Shown one piece after another: positions 53,079 to 64,000 of a DNA stretch of 64,000 bases. The notes below the pieces were generated by a model. The model saw only the letters and a program-made list of their open reading frames with translations. It was not told the DNA's origin and did not search any database. The stretch is from Terebella lapidaria. Lineage: Eukaryota; Annelida; Polychaeta; Terebellida; Terebellidae. The stretch lies in contig OX424558.1 of assembly GCA_949152475.1 (NCBI GenBank), positions 29,150,651 to 29,214,650 of the forward strand, written 5' to 3'. The position numbers and the translations under genes are program-made. Numbering within the stretch: position 1 is the stretch's first letter; each line of letters opens with the position of its first letter.

Positions 53079-54410
53079 GTTCACATATCAGCGAACGATA
53101 CTTTCCAGATGAAAGAATGGTGATGGCAACATTGTTTCCTTTCCTACTGCAATAATCTCATTTTCTTGGAAACGGTTTTTTTTGCGACATGCTAGCAGAT
53201 TGTGATTATCCAGGATGACAAAGCACGTGTCACAATTTATGGCTTTCAGCTTCCTTCCACCAGCATCAGTCACAGACAATCAACCATCCAATTTCGCCAT
53301 GCAACAGTCAATTTCCCCCCCGGCTATCTCTGAATGGCTATATGTCCTTTGTAGTTATGCAGCCCCGCACTAAATGGGTTATTTATGTTTCACAATGACA
53401 CACAAATTGAAAAATGATATATCGTAGTGTATACATCGTGCATCAAGGTTGTTTTGCATGTCACAGCCATTTTTTTTGCCACTTGACACCAAATACACTA
53501 TAAAGGGGTGGATATGTGCCCCACAAAAAGTATGATAGATGGCCGAGGTAATGTCTTGATACTTCCATCAGTTTAGTCAAAAGCTCGACTCCCTGGGACG
53601 AAAGTAGCTTAATGCTCTCATGGTCACTTTCATGTCGTTATACGTGAACAACATAATGTAGCACACAGTTCTGGCACCGCATCGCAACAAGTAGTGATAT
53701 TGTCAAAGTGCAAGAGATACATAGATTCATCATACGCTGCTTGGATTATAGAAATTGTTGTATACATATCACAAATGAGGGAAAGCAAATGTGCACATAT
53801 CAGCAAACTATATTTTTCAAATAAAAGAATAGTAATGGCAATATTGTTTCCTTTCCTACGGCAATGATCTCGTTTCCTTGAAAACGTTGTGTTTTTTTTG
53901 CGGCATGCTAGCAGATTGTGATTATCCAGCGTGTGACACAATTTATGGCTTTCAGCTTCCTTCCACCAACATCAGTCACAGACAATCATCCATCCAATAT
54001 CGCCATGCAACAGTTTATTTTCCCGGCTCTCTCTGAATGGATATATGTCTTTAGTAGTTGTGCAGCCTAGCACCAAATGGGTTATTTATGTTTCACAATG
54101 ACACACAAATTGAAAAATGATATATCGTAGTGTATATCGTGCATCAAGGTTGTTTTGCATGCCAAAGCCATTTTGCCACTTGACACCAATACACTATAAA
54201 GGGGTGGATATGTGCCCCACAAAAAGTATGATAGATGGCCGGGGTAATGTCTTGATACTCCCATCAGTGTAGGCAAAGCCATCAAAAGCTAGACTCCCTG
54301 GGACGAAAGTAGTCTAATGCTCTTGCGGTCACTTTCATGTCGTTATACATGAACAACATAATGTAAAACAGTTCCAAAACCGACTCGCAACAGGTATTCA
54401 TTGCCAAAGT
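53079..54410. repeat. Tandem duplication of about 620 bp with spacer
   Basis: 53079-53715 and 53793-54410 are direct copies sharing long blocks such as GCATGCTAGCAGATTGTGAT, ATGGCTTTCAGCTTCCTTCC and CTCCCTGGGACGAAAGTAG. Differences include many small indels, so no protein is conserved. Confidence 0.85.
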
Positions 54411-54690
54411 GGGCCCAAGTCTCATATCCTGTGCCTTCCTCTATTTTCAATAAGGATTAAAAAGGTGACAGACGAATTAAATGGCATTCATTTAGTGGAC
54501 GAGTAGTATTAAGGCACAGGGTATGATACTTGGGTCCCAAAGGGCAACCTACACTGAGATTCATGATGCTCAGAGCAGAATTTGACCATATATAATAATT
54601 GAAGGCTGAGTGTTTGTGAATGTGATAATCCGAATCGCCGAATCGTATCATATCTAACCGCTCATACTGATTTGTAAGCTGATAGATAAC
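54411..54690. other. No feature seen
   Basis: Short non-coding interval between the tandem duplication and the palindromic repeats; an 86-codon minus-strand ORF at 54457-54717 runs into the repeats and is not credible. Confidence 0.5.
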
Positions 54691-54696
54691 ATCTAC

Positions 54697-55310
54697 ACGT
54701 TGGGCCAACGTTGGCATTAGGTTGGTGGCGTCACCGTAGGCCTAACAACGTTGGCCCAACGTCAAAGAAACCACAATAGGAAGGTAACGTCTAACCAACG
54801 TTGGGCCAATGTGCTTCTGCCGACGTTGAATCAAACTTATTTTACTAATATTTGACCAACGTTGGGCCAACGTCGATAAATGACCAATTGGCCGCCATGT
54901 TGGAGTTCATACTTTGATAATTAGCAATTTTCTTAATTGGTGAGGGGCACTTATTTTATGAAGGCAGAATGGCAAATCAGCAATGAATCCACAATTTGTT
55001 GAAAGAATATGTCTTTGTTCACGAAGAAAATGGGTGATCATTTATTGATGTATAATAATTCTACACTTCTATTTAGCCATCTTTGGGCTGATGAGCAAAC
55101 GTGGGATCAATGTCAGATGATGACGTTGAACCAACATACACATGTATACGCATTGGTTGATCGTTGGCCGTACTTTGGTTCTTGGTTTCCAGGTGACAAC
55201 GTTGGGCCAACATAGGGCCCATGAGCAAAAAGACGTGGGATCAACGTCACATGATGACGTTGGACCAACATATTAACACATAGCGTTGGTTTGACGTTGG
55301 CCCAACGTAT
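54697..55310. repeat. Cluster of ACGTTGGGCCAACGT palindromes
   Basis: At least seven copies or near copies of the 15-bp palindrome occur in 600 bp (about 54697, 54746, 54795, 54857, 55194, 55256 and 55291), often extended to CCAACGTTGG. Flanks are not simply repeated, so the units are scattered rather than strictly tandem. Resembles a foldback repeat family; function unknown. Confidence 0.8.
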
Positions 55311-55351
55311 GCATGTTATCCTGCGATGGTCTTGTAATGTTTGAGTTCCCC

Positions 55352-55500
55352 GTCCATTGATTTGACAAACAATAGTTAGATTGATCGTCTCTAAATATAC
55401 TTAATTTCGTGGAAGCTGTCGCCACAAAATAAAAAGCTCCCGGTGCTTGTGTCCAGCAATATTGAGCAACAACTTGCAAGTGTGGATATACATGCTTAGG
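55352..55500. repeat. Dispersed repeat, copy 1 of 3
   Basis: Shares TTGATCGT-TCTAAATAT, AATTT-GTGGAAGCTGTC and CAACA-CTTGCA with 60803-60945, and a shorter part with 63881-63955. Class unknown. Confidence 0.6.
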
Positions 55501-56999
55501 GCAAGGCAACTGGACAATTTTTAAAATGTATAGACGACGTGTGAAATGTGTGTATCAACCTATCACCGACAAGTACAGTATTTTGATGATGACAGTAGAA
55601 AGTGCGTGAAAACGGTCGTTTTTAGTGGAACTGCGTAACAATACTTCAAAAACAGTTCCAGAACAAAATCGGTGTATGACAAGTGCACGAGTATCCAATC
55701 CTGAACGGCTGCTGAGTTTATGGTAACCGGAAAGAATAAATTATTTCATTATGTTGAATGAAATCTTATTTTACTTTAGTGAACCTTTCAGAGGGTAAAA
55801 CTATTGGATAATATTTTTTTTGCAAATAGTTCTCCATCATAATTTCTAAACAAAAACTATTATTACTTTCGATCATATATTCGTATACAAGAAATGGCCA
55901 GATAAAAGCTAATGTACCAACTCATTTATCAACATATACCGACACTCATACAACATACATCAAATAAAAAGATCATGTTTTTTTGTAAATGAAGAATAAA
56001 TAAGTATGAATAAATATTCATAAGCTGAACACGGATAATGTGCAGTTCTATACTGGTATGGTGTTGTTTCGTTTCCATTGTTACTACCCATAACCGGAAT
56101 ACAAACATACTATTAACAAGCATCACAACAGCAGAACTTGAGGTTACGTGTGCGGCCACAGGGACAAAGGAGAGTAGAACCAGTACTCGAGGCTGAGTGA
56201 ATACGAGAAAAATCAAGGATAAGTAGACACGAAACCCATTTCTTGGTTAAACAACCCTATTGATTAGTTTGATAACAATATGAAACAATGAACTCGAATC
56301 GTATTGTAACTCGAACTCGTATTGTAATAACTCTCTACTTCCCTCTCACAGAGAACAATTCTCGTAGATGGTCTTACAATACCATAGTACCTCCAATACT
56401 GGTGCAGAGCTTGTCCATGCGAAAATTGATTATTACTCGCATTTGTTTGTCGATTCGTCCATTATTCTTGCCAAAATGTGTTTTAGTTGCACTTTCCACA
56501 AATGACCAAGATGTATGTTTTCTTTGTTCAATATTTGCTACTTAACTTTGTTGTAATCTGAGATTGTGACATAAAATATGGATAATGTCATCGCTGACTT
56601 AATTCGGTAGCAATAAGTCCACGCATGGACAAGCGCCTCACCAGTAGTACCATGGGGTCAAAATTACACTAACAGATATAGTACGGCTGACGCCGCACAA
56701 ACAATACCTCTTAGGGAAAGTGGAATACAGAAGATCAAAGACCCGGACCTCCCCTGTCAAATGGCCCAGAGAACATCGTGCCACCCAGATTAAACACTCT
56801 CATCAGCCACACCAAGTCGAGCACACAAAAACACTTCGGAACCATTGCTCCCCAATAGAATATAAGCAGATATATATATATATATATATATATAATATGG
56901 ATATATATGCCATTAATCTTGTAATACAGAATTTGATGTGAAGCTCCATTTCAAGAACTCCCAATAAGTAATGTCAACAGAGTCGTCATCAATCTATTC
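55501..56999. other. Intergenic, no gene supported
   Basis: AT-rich DNA. The only repeat is the TA microsatellite at 56868-56893. Confidence 0.5.
56868..56893. repeat. TA microsatellite
   Basis: An uninterrupted run of TA dinucleotides of about 24 bases, followed by a second short ATATATAT stretch. Confidence 0.95.
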
Positions 57000-57170
57000 A
57001 TCCCTGAGATTTCCTTTGGGGATGCTTTGTTTTCTCGAGGCAGTTCATTCCTCCGTAATTCAGTTCGTGTGTTTGCTGTGCCAAGTGCTTGAAATTCGCC
57101 ATCACGTTCTACTGCTTTGGGAAAATATTAATCCACGGATGATCCACAATGATAATTTTTCCTTTCCATT
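57000..57170. repeat. Dispersed repeat pair, copy 1
   Basis: Resembles 61915-62080 in the same orientation: GGGATG-TTTGTTTTCT, AATTC-GT-CGTGTTTG, CATCACGT and CCACGGATGA appear in the same order. Moderate divergence; class unknown. Confidence 0.5.
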
Positions 57171-58680
57171 ACAAATTGAAACTGTCATTCCAGCTGACCT
57201 GGTTGTACTGCCAACACTCTTCATAACGCACTTTATTATTAAGCCAGTGTACACAAGTTCGTGAAGAAACCCTGTGGCAACTGAGATTTCAAGAATTAAA
57301 CAACTGCATTGAATATTGCACATTGACGCTCAGCAAAACGTTTAAAAGCTTAGGTTTCAATAACACCCACCAACCAGATTTCCAGTTGATTGAGAGCTGG
57401 TTGCTCTTGGGACATGTATTTTGTTCAGGGTAGTTACTCAACTTCATGCACATTTGATTGTGCAAAAGTTACTGAAATTTCAAGATTATGAGTCATGTTC
57501 ACTCCGAACCAACCTGGCAGGGAAGAATTATCAATCAAGCAACAAAGGGACTGTGCACTGTAATGTCCCTCGAGACAGGAACGAATGTCACCTGTAAGTT
57601 TATGCAATAATCATTATAAGGACATAAAGCAAAAGGAAGCAATATGCAGGAGAAAGCAATATGGAGATGATTTGATAAACGAATTGACTTAACAGTTATT
57701 TAGTACAGATATCATTTCCTCCCATAAATTTCATATGCTGTTTGTACGAGTGATTGGTATATTGAAAACCTGAAAGGAATCAGTATTGGGGTAAAAATCC
57801 CGATTTAATTTTCTATAGCGGATTCTTCCCGTTCAATGAGGTTCACGAAATATTTCATCCCAAAAATGTAGCATGTTAAATTTATATTGACGACCTACAC
57901 GTATCGTGCATAGTGGTTCCGAATTCATACAATGGGTCTGGAAAAGGTCTGGAAATTGTTCCATTTTGAGTATGGAAAGTCCATGGTTTTGTTATCCATA
58001 GAACTGTGGGAACCCTATGACTATAATTGCAGTATCTTGATTACAGAAATGCAGACACAGAAACATATTAACATACATGTACTTTGACTAAAAGAACACA
58101 AATCTTTGTATAATTAATCTTAATTATTATCAAATTTTATAGAGGAAATGTGGTGAATGTACAAGATGATAGTGTGGATCTACAATCAGACAGACAAGAA
58201 AGGTACGTTAATATTCCAACACAGTATTTAATATGCAATTATCGTTCCCTTTGTGATTTCGTAAGCATCATGCATAACAAAAAGCATGTTTTATATCATA
58301 TCGTTTATTTTCAAGAGACAGACTCTTCTTCTTGATCGAGGGGGCATTTCGGTTATGGGTCAAGAGAGCCCGGGACCGTGATGGAGAACGTAAATTACAC
58401 TGAAAAAAAAACTGCGAGGTACTTTATTTATAATCTACATCATACACATTTGTCAGTTACATACATCCACCTATATACCATTATTAATAAAGTACTGTAA
58501 TCACTTTCCATGAAAACTTACATGTTTTTTGTTTCACAGAATGAAGAGATGCTTTACTGCAAGACAGCTTTGACGATGAGGCAACCCAATAGAACACTAA
58601 GCAACTGTCAATCAATCTGTTCATTTATAATATATCACATACAATGTGTATGTGATATGCCACTGAATAAAAGTTTTGGG
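57171..58680. other. Intergenic, no gene supported
   Basis: No domain-bearing ORF, structural RNA or clear repeat seen. Confidence 0.5.
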
Positions 58681-58699
58681 AACAAAACTATGTTATTGT

Positions 58700-59290
58700 G
58701 TTTTGTAGATTGTGGTCCTCCTGTGACCCATCAGTGCTTAGCAATGGGCTTGCGAGGGCCACTGGTGTACCCCTTCATGTGTCATCAGAGGACCACTGAA
58801 GTAACACTATTAATATAACATGTGACCTTCAATGACCCCTCAGTGGCCAGCAATGAGCATGGTTGGACCACTGGTGTACCCCTTCATGAGTCCTCAGAGG
58901 GTCAAGGGAGACGCCGTTTATATAACCGTTGGCCCCCAGTGGCCCACTGATCATGGGCTGGCCCATGGCGGATAGCATGTTATCAGCTGGACAAAAGTAC
59001 TGTGCTACTGTGCCACAAAAGTACTGTAACACTATTTATATAACCTGTGGCCTTCAATGACCCCTCAGTGGCCAGCAATGAGCATGGTTGGACCACTGGT
59101 GTACCCCTTCATGAGCCCACAGGGGTCAAGGGAGACGCCGTTTATATAACCGTTGGCCCCCAGTGGCCCACTGATCGTGGGCTGGCCCATGGCGGATAGC
59201 ATGCTATCAGCTGGACAAAAGTACTGTGGCCCCCCCAGCTACAGCCCTTGGTGGGCCACTGTTTTGGCCCATGGTGGGGAGCCAGGGGGC
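58700..59290. repeat. Tandem repeat, period 225 bp, rich in CAGTGG/CCACTG hairpins
   Basis: A near-perfect pair begins at about 58815 and 59040 (CCTTCAATGACCCCTCAGTGG at 58826 and 59051 marks the 225-bp step). Degenerate partial copies flank it at 58700-58800 and 59240-59290. Each unit contains GGCCACTG, CAGTGGCCCACTG and GGGCTGGCCCAT words able to fold back. Confidence 0.85.
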
Positions 59291-59349
59291 CACTAATTAC
59301 ATGCTAACTGGGATGTCATAACTACAGAAATGCAGACACAAAAACTTCC

Positions 59350-59583
59350 AATGGGGCGTGTACAAAGCTTATTCGATAGGTGGCAGCATAGTGGTAATTT
59401 TGGCGCCAAATCACTAAGGAATATCGTCTGTTGTGAAGCATGCAGGTGATATTTGGCGCGAATATTCCGTATGTTTGGAGTAATACCATGGTATCGCCAT
59501 ACTAAATAACGTTATGACGTCATATTACCACTAAAACAGTGCTACCACCTGGCGATTAGGGCTTTTTCTGCCCATGCCCCATT
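59350..59583. mobile_element. Small MITE candidate
   Basis: A 234-bp foldback. Ends read AATGGGGCGTG and, inverted, AATGGGGCATG. Inner inverted blocks AGGTGGCAGCATAGTGGTAAT and its counterpart lie at about 59391 and 59555. The interior carries GGCGCCAAAT/ATTTGGCGC. Target duplication not clear. Confidence 0.55.
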
Positions 59584-60802
59584 CCCCACACTGGAATCGA
59601 GCAACGCACTGCTAAGAGGCGACACTTGTCTTTTACTACATTTCCTGACGCTTACTTGTCGATCCTTCAGCAACAACAGATTTGAAAAATATCTGACTAT
59701 GCCACCACTTTGTGGACGTCATAACGCACATGACGATTGTCCATGGCACACCACATTTTTTGTCATAACGTAGAATTGCTGTTAATAAAGTTGATCTGGT
59801 ATACACAGGCATGTACGGTATTTGGGACTGTGGTCATCTTTCATGGAATAATGCACTGCACCAAGACACATACTAGTATCCATCGAACTTGGATTTCCAT
59901 GACTGGTAAATGTCATAAAAACGAGAGTACGATAACTTGTACACGATTTACCTCATTGACCGATCGCACTCGTTGACCCACAATCCACCATTATCAAACT
60001 GAACTATTGGTGAGTGCCTGTGTCGATCCATTTAATTCATACTGTAATATTACATGCCGTGTTAACACTACTCCTACCCACAATTTTGTTCGGTTCGTTA
60101 TCAAGCAACCACAGCACGATGTTAATCTGATGTCCTCTATGCGACCTACATGTATAGTCCGACGACTCAATATTCAGTCTAACTTGAATCTTTATCAAAT
60201 ATTCGGTTTACCCGGATTATAGCAGCGGTAAGCAGTACAAATTACACACACTAGGATCAATGTCCTGCACATTTGCAAGTTTGTATCCTTGATTACATGG
60301 CATTCATGGTCACGTTCTGTTGATGTTCACGCAGTGACAGAATGATAGGTATTGATAGAGTTGACCCGTGCTGGGGACAGTCCACCACGTGACGATGTAC
60401 GCTGAGAATATGTGTGAAAATATATAGTTATGAGATACATGCATTTAGTTCATATTGTATTGGAGACCAGTCGTGATATTACGTGTTTTCTTTCTCTCTC
60501 GTAATTATCATGAGTTGGCTCAAGGAAGACACTTGAACACAATACCTCATGACGAAGTGGTCATTGTCATAGTAGTTATAGTACTCAGATACCAGATGTT
60601 TTTTTTAACATCTTGCAATTTCTGGGAGGAATCCTTATATTCACAGGTTGCGATACGTTATTTGCACATATTGCAATGCGTTATTTGCACAAGGCTAGTG
60701 TAGACATGCATCTTTCACATCATGGGATAAAAACCATGGGAAGATTAAATCGATTCAAGAATATCCCGGAACACGCTGATAAACACGCCCCAGTAAATAG
60801 GT

Positions 60803-60945
60803 ATGTCCAACAGCAGTTTGATTGATCGTGTCTAAATATGTTCAATTTTGTGGAAGCTGTCACCAAGAAAAGCAACTATGATTTATAACTTGTCACCAAG
60901 CAATCTCGATATTAAACAACAGCTTGCATAATGTTTATACAGCTG
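60803..60945. repeat. Dispersed repeat, copy 2 of 3
   Basis: Related to 55352-55500 over about 140 bp; shared words TTGATTGATCGTGTCTAAAT-like and GTGGAAGCTGTCACC. Confidence 0.6.
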
Positions 60946-61914
60946 TTCCCACACGCGCGGAACACGGGTTTAAACATTGGATTGGGAATTCGTTCCGTCT
61001 CTGGGGGAAACATCTCAGCATTGTATACTGAATATATATTATCTACTGCAAAGTTCACGTTTTGAAAGAAAACCCCTAAATGGTGTATCTTTTTTTTTGT
61101 TCAAAATTACAACATTTTTGCAAAGGGTGAGGGTGATTTTGTGAGTGTCATATGGCGCTTACGGTAGTTAATCGGTTGAATGACATGGATAGAAACTTCG
61201 CCATCTATTGTATACCGGTAGAACATGTTATAATACCAGGCAAATATATTCATGAATCCAACGTCCAGCTGAATTCCTATAAAAAATTCCGGGCACATTC
61301 CGGGTGCACATGCGCCACTAGTCATCAATATTCACTTCGTCTGATAAAAAAAAGTTTTTTCGTCAAAACCATAAATATAGCAATTCCCTTTCATTGATCA
61401 CCCAAGTGTTTGATCATATAATGTCAAAAGTATTGATAAAGGTCAGTTCTAAGGATCAATACCGATTCCCATTGACCTTTAGTACTGTGATTGGTTGTAA
61501 AATTTATGCAATTATCTAATTTTCATATCATGCTGTCCACTACTTACACATTTTATGGCATCAAAGAGCACAAAATATTATTTCTAACACTGCAATGTAT
61601 TCCAAATTGAAATAGTATAAATACTGTACACTTTTGTCAAGATGATGTTCACATTGACAGGTGTGTGAACAAATTGTCAAGTTGACTCAAGATCCACACA
61701 AGAACTACAGCCGAACGAGACTAAGTGATACATAGTCAAGAAGTTTTGAAGGATGCAGAGCAAAAAGATCACAATAAACATTATATTTAGTGGGTTTTTT
61801 TATGTTTCGTATAATATAGGGTGAATTACTAAACGCGTGGTTCCGTTGTTGTCTGTTTTAGTATAGTCAATTCCTGAAAATGCGAATGTCATGTCAAGAG
61901 TCAGTCTGAAGATA

Positions 61915-62080
61915 TCCACCCTGAAATTACCTCAAGGGATGGTTTGTTTTCTGAAGCCAATTCCTACTGGGTTGTTTCAGAATTATACGTGTTTGTCGTG
62001 TTCATGTGGCATCACGTGTTGTACTCTTTGAGAGGAAATCGCTCCACGGATGACTCAATCGTTTCCAAGTCTTTCTCCTC
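61915..62080. repeat. Dispersed repeat pair, copy 2
   Basis: Partner of 57000-57170 in the same orientation. Confidence 0.5.
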
Positions 62081-63880
62081 TAAGAGACAGGATCATCTTC
62101 AGCATGCAATTCAGTGAATTCCACAGATTGGTTGTTTCGATGCCCAATCGTACCTAATTTTACCAATAGAGTATGTCAATTTAAGCGTCTCATTCATGTT
62201 GATGGTAGTAGCATCACAATGGTTTTTTTCGTTTAACTTCAGACGCTGGGATTTCACATTTCATATTCCATCGTACAATACACGGCCCAAATGAATGATC
62301 GATCTTGGAACTATTTACCGCTGTGATTTCCCTTGGGTCGTCAGCCGCGTATATAACCGGGATAGTTCGGTGCACTCGAATGATTTTGTGAACAGAATTC
62401 ATCCCAATAATATGGACGCATGCTCGTCCTTATTAAACAATATGAACAATGTGAGTCGAACAGCACAACTCAGCACAATTTTGACTGTTATACAATGAGA
62501 GAAAGACAATGATTCTTGTACAACTACCGTGAGGAATGCTACTCCTCTGACCACGTGGTGCATGAATATCGGAAACTTCTGATTGCAATTCACATTGTTT
62601 GGTGATTTTGGATTCCAGGAAGGAGAATACCATTCACACTTCGTTAATTGGGCACAGAAACTGAATAACATTTTGAATACCCCGACTGGTCCTAATAGTA
62701 TTGTATCATTCAATTCAAACGGATCCAGCATGGTAGTGACTGGAGCAACTTTGAAATGAACGATCGTGTAATACGATAAGTGGAAAGATAGTTGTCTGAT
62801 AGTTTACAGCTGTAATATTCATCCTGTACATTGTACAAACATTCAGATTCCTTTCTCATAGTGTTTAGTGAGTGGGAAAACAACGATATTAATCTTGCTT
62901 TGTCAGCATCACTCAGAATCCCAGTCCTGTCTGATTATGTATCATGTTCTAGCTGTTATCATTACTTCAGAATGTTATCACCATCAAGATTGGCCCTATG
63001 CTACTTGAGGTATTTTCAGAGCCACCCATGGGAATCTGAATTAATTTGGGAATATTGACATATCTTCGAATTTGGCACCTTCCACAGAAAAGACTCCCTG
63101 AAGCTTAACGAAGATATTTGCTGTACTTGAATCAGAATGTTTTCCTTTTTCTGCCGGTATATCATAATTGGAAATGCTTCAAATATTGGCGAAGATGTGA
63201 ACAATACAATGACAAATACACACATCTCGAAAACACAAACAAAAAGGCAACTCTAGATGACCAGAGGTAGAAACAAAACGCAACTATAGGTGGCCTAGGG
63301 TTATTAATGGCCTACGAGTAATGATTTGCGAAATATATACTTGCGGGATTAAAAACACGTAGATGGCGAGAGCATAAGTTAGTTCCTGTTGAAAATAATA
63401 GGCTACAATTCGTTTCACACTCCTTGTCAAATATATGGAGGCATGAAGTCAATGCAGTGTTGGTTGTTGTAATGAAGTTTTCCTGAGGAGTACCATGACA
63501 CGAGCGAGCTCAGGAGTATACTCCATACGTCAAGATGGCGTCCACCTGGATACGTTCTCTCATCCAGCAGGGTACGCCCAGTAGCTTTTTAATCGGATCT
63601 TTACCCAATAATACATAGAGTGCATAAATTCATACCTCGGCGAAAACAGTTGAATCGAATCAGTTGAATAGGTTTATACATTCAAAGTTTTTGTTCTACA
63701 CGTGAGATGTGTATAATAAATGTTCGAATAACGTAATGAACCATCACGATTGGCATTGCCACATAGCAAATTTACAAGTACATAGAAACTACATAACGAA
63801 CAAGAAAACGACATAAGAAAAACAATCGAGTATCAATGTGAATATTACATAATTATTTGCCAAGCGTGTCCGAGCCAATT

Positions 63881-63955
63881 GACCTGACAAATAATGTTTG
63901 ATTGATCCTGTTCAAATATACCCATTTTTATGGAAAAATTCGCCATATCAGGCAG
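63881..63955. repeat. Dispersed repeat, copy 3 of 3 (partial)
   Basis: Shares GACAAA-AAT-GTT-GATTGATC and CAAATATA-CC with the copies at 55352 and 60803; more diverged. Confidence 0.45.
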
Positions 63956-64000
63956 CTAAGGTTTGTCTTGGCATAATACAATCCCATTACCTCAGTGCGA

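Larger units (their letters stand above)
59584..64000. other. Intergenic, no gene supported
   Basis: No domain-bearing ORF or RNA gene seen. Contains dispersed repeats at 60803-60945, 61915-62080 and 63881-63955. Confidence 0.5.

Noticed and set aside
52943..53155. Possible exon after TTTTCACCAG at about 52979
   Set aside because: The frames after the acceptor give no recognised domain and the segment runs into the tandem duplication at 53079.

Overview
This window is nuclear DNA of a multicellular animal. It is AT-rich and intron-bearing, gene-poor and heavily loaded with mobile elements, with no prokaryotic operon structure. The combination of a family-92 glycosyltransferase, a THAP-domain Kolobok-type DNA transposon, Helentron-like elements with internal minisatellites, and AGGTCA-rich dispersed repeats suggests a marine invertebrate, possibly a lophotrochozoan. 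The species cannot be fixed from the sequence alone.

Positions 1-30945 hold a recent tandem duplication. Unit A (1-8938, possibly starting left of the window) and unit B (11585-30945) each carry one two-exon gene on the minus strand for a type II membrane glycosyltransferase of family GT92. The two proteins differ at 6 of 479 compared residues. The units were later marked by independent insertions. Unit A gained a 576-bp TA-flanked MITE (3981-4556) and a 192-bp local duplication. Unit B gained or kept a segment of about 465 bp (15421-15888) and received a full-length Ty3/gypsy LTR retrotransposon (16707-27442). In both insertion cases the other unit preserves the empty site. The 2.6-kb spacer between the units holds a second MITE of the same family, a CpG-rich palindromic minisatellite at the duplication edge, and a diverged fragment of the unit itself.

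The LTR retrotransposon lies on the minus strand. It has 736/739-bp LTRs that differ only in an A-run, a TACA target duplication, a primer-binding site matching tRNA-His, gag and pol in overlapping frames, a polypurine tract and an unusually long 3' non-coding region. It is much more GC-rich than its surroundings.

Positions 37551-48136 form the most notable structure: a 10.6-kb DNA transposon with 34-bp terminal inverted repeats (33/34 matches) flanked by TTAA. Inside is a minus-strand, multi-exon THAP-domain gene with G-D-G-R and T-D-R-H motifs, which I read as a Kolobok-superfamily transposase. It is decayed: a frameshift in exon 7, apparently missing internal coding sequence, and no C-terminal part. 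Its introns hold two Helentron-like insertions, one carrying about 13 copies of a 147-bp repeat, and a MITE-like foldback element.

Positions 30946-37546 and 48141-64000 contain no gene I can support. They hold degenerate tandem duplications, palindromic ACGTTGGGCCAACGT repeats, short dispersed repeats, a TA microsatellite and a small MITE candidate.
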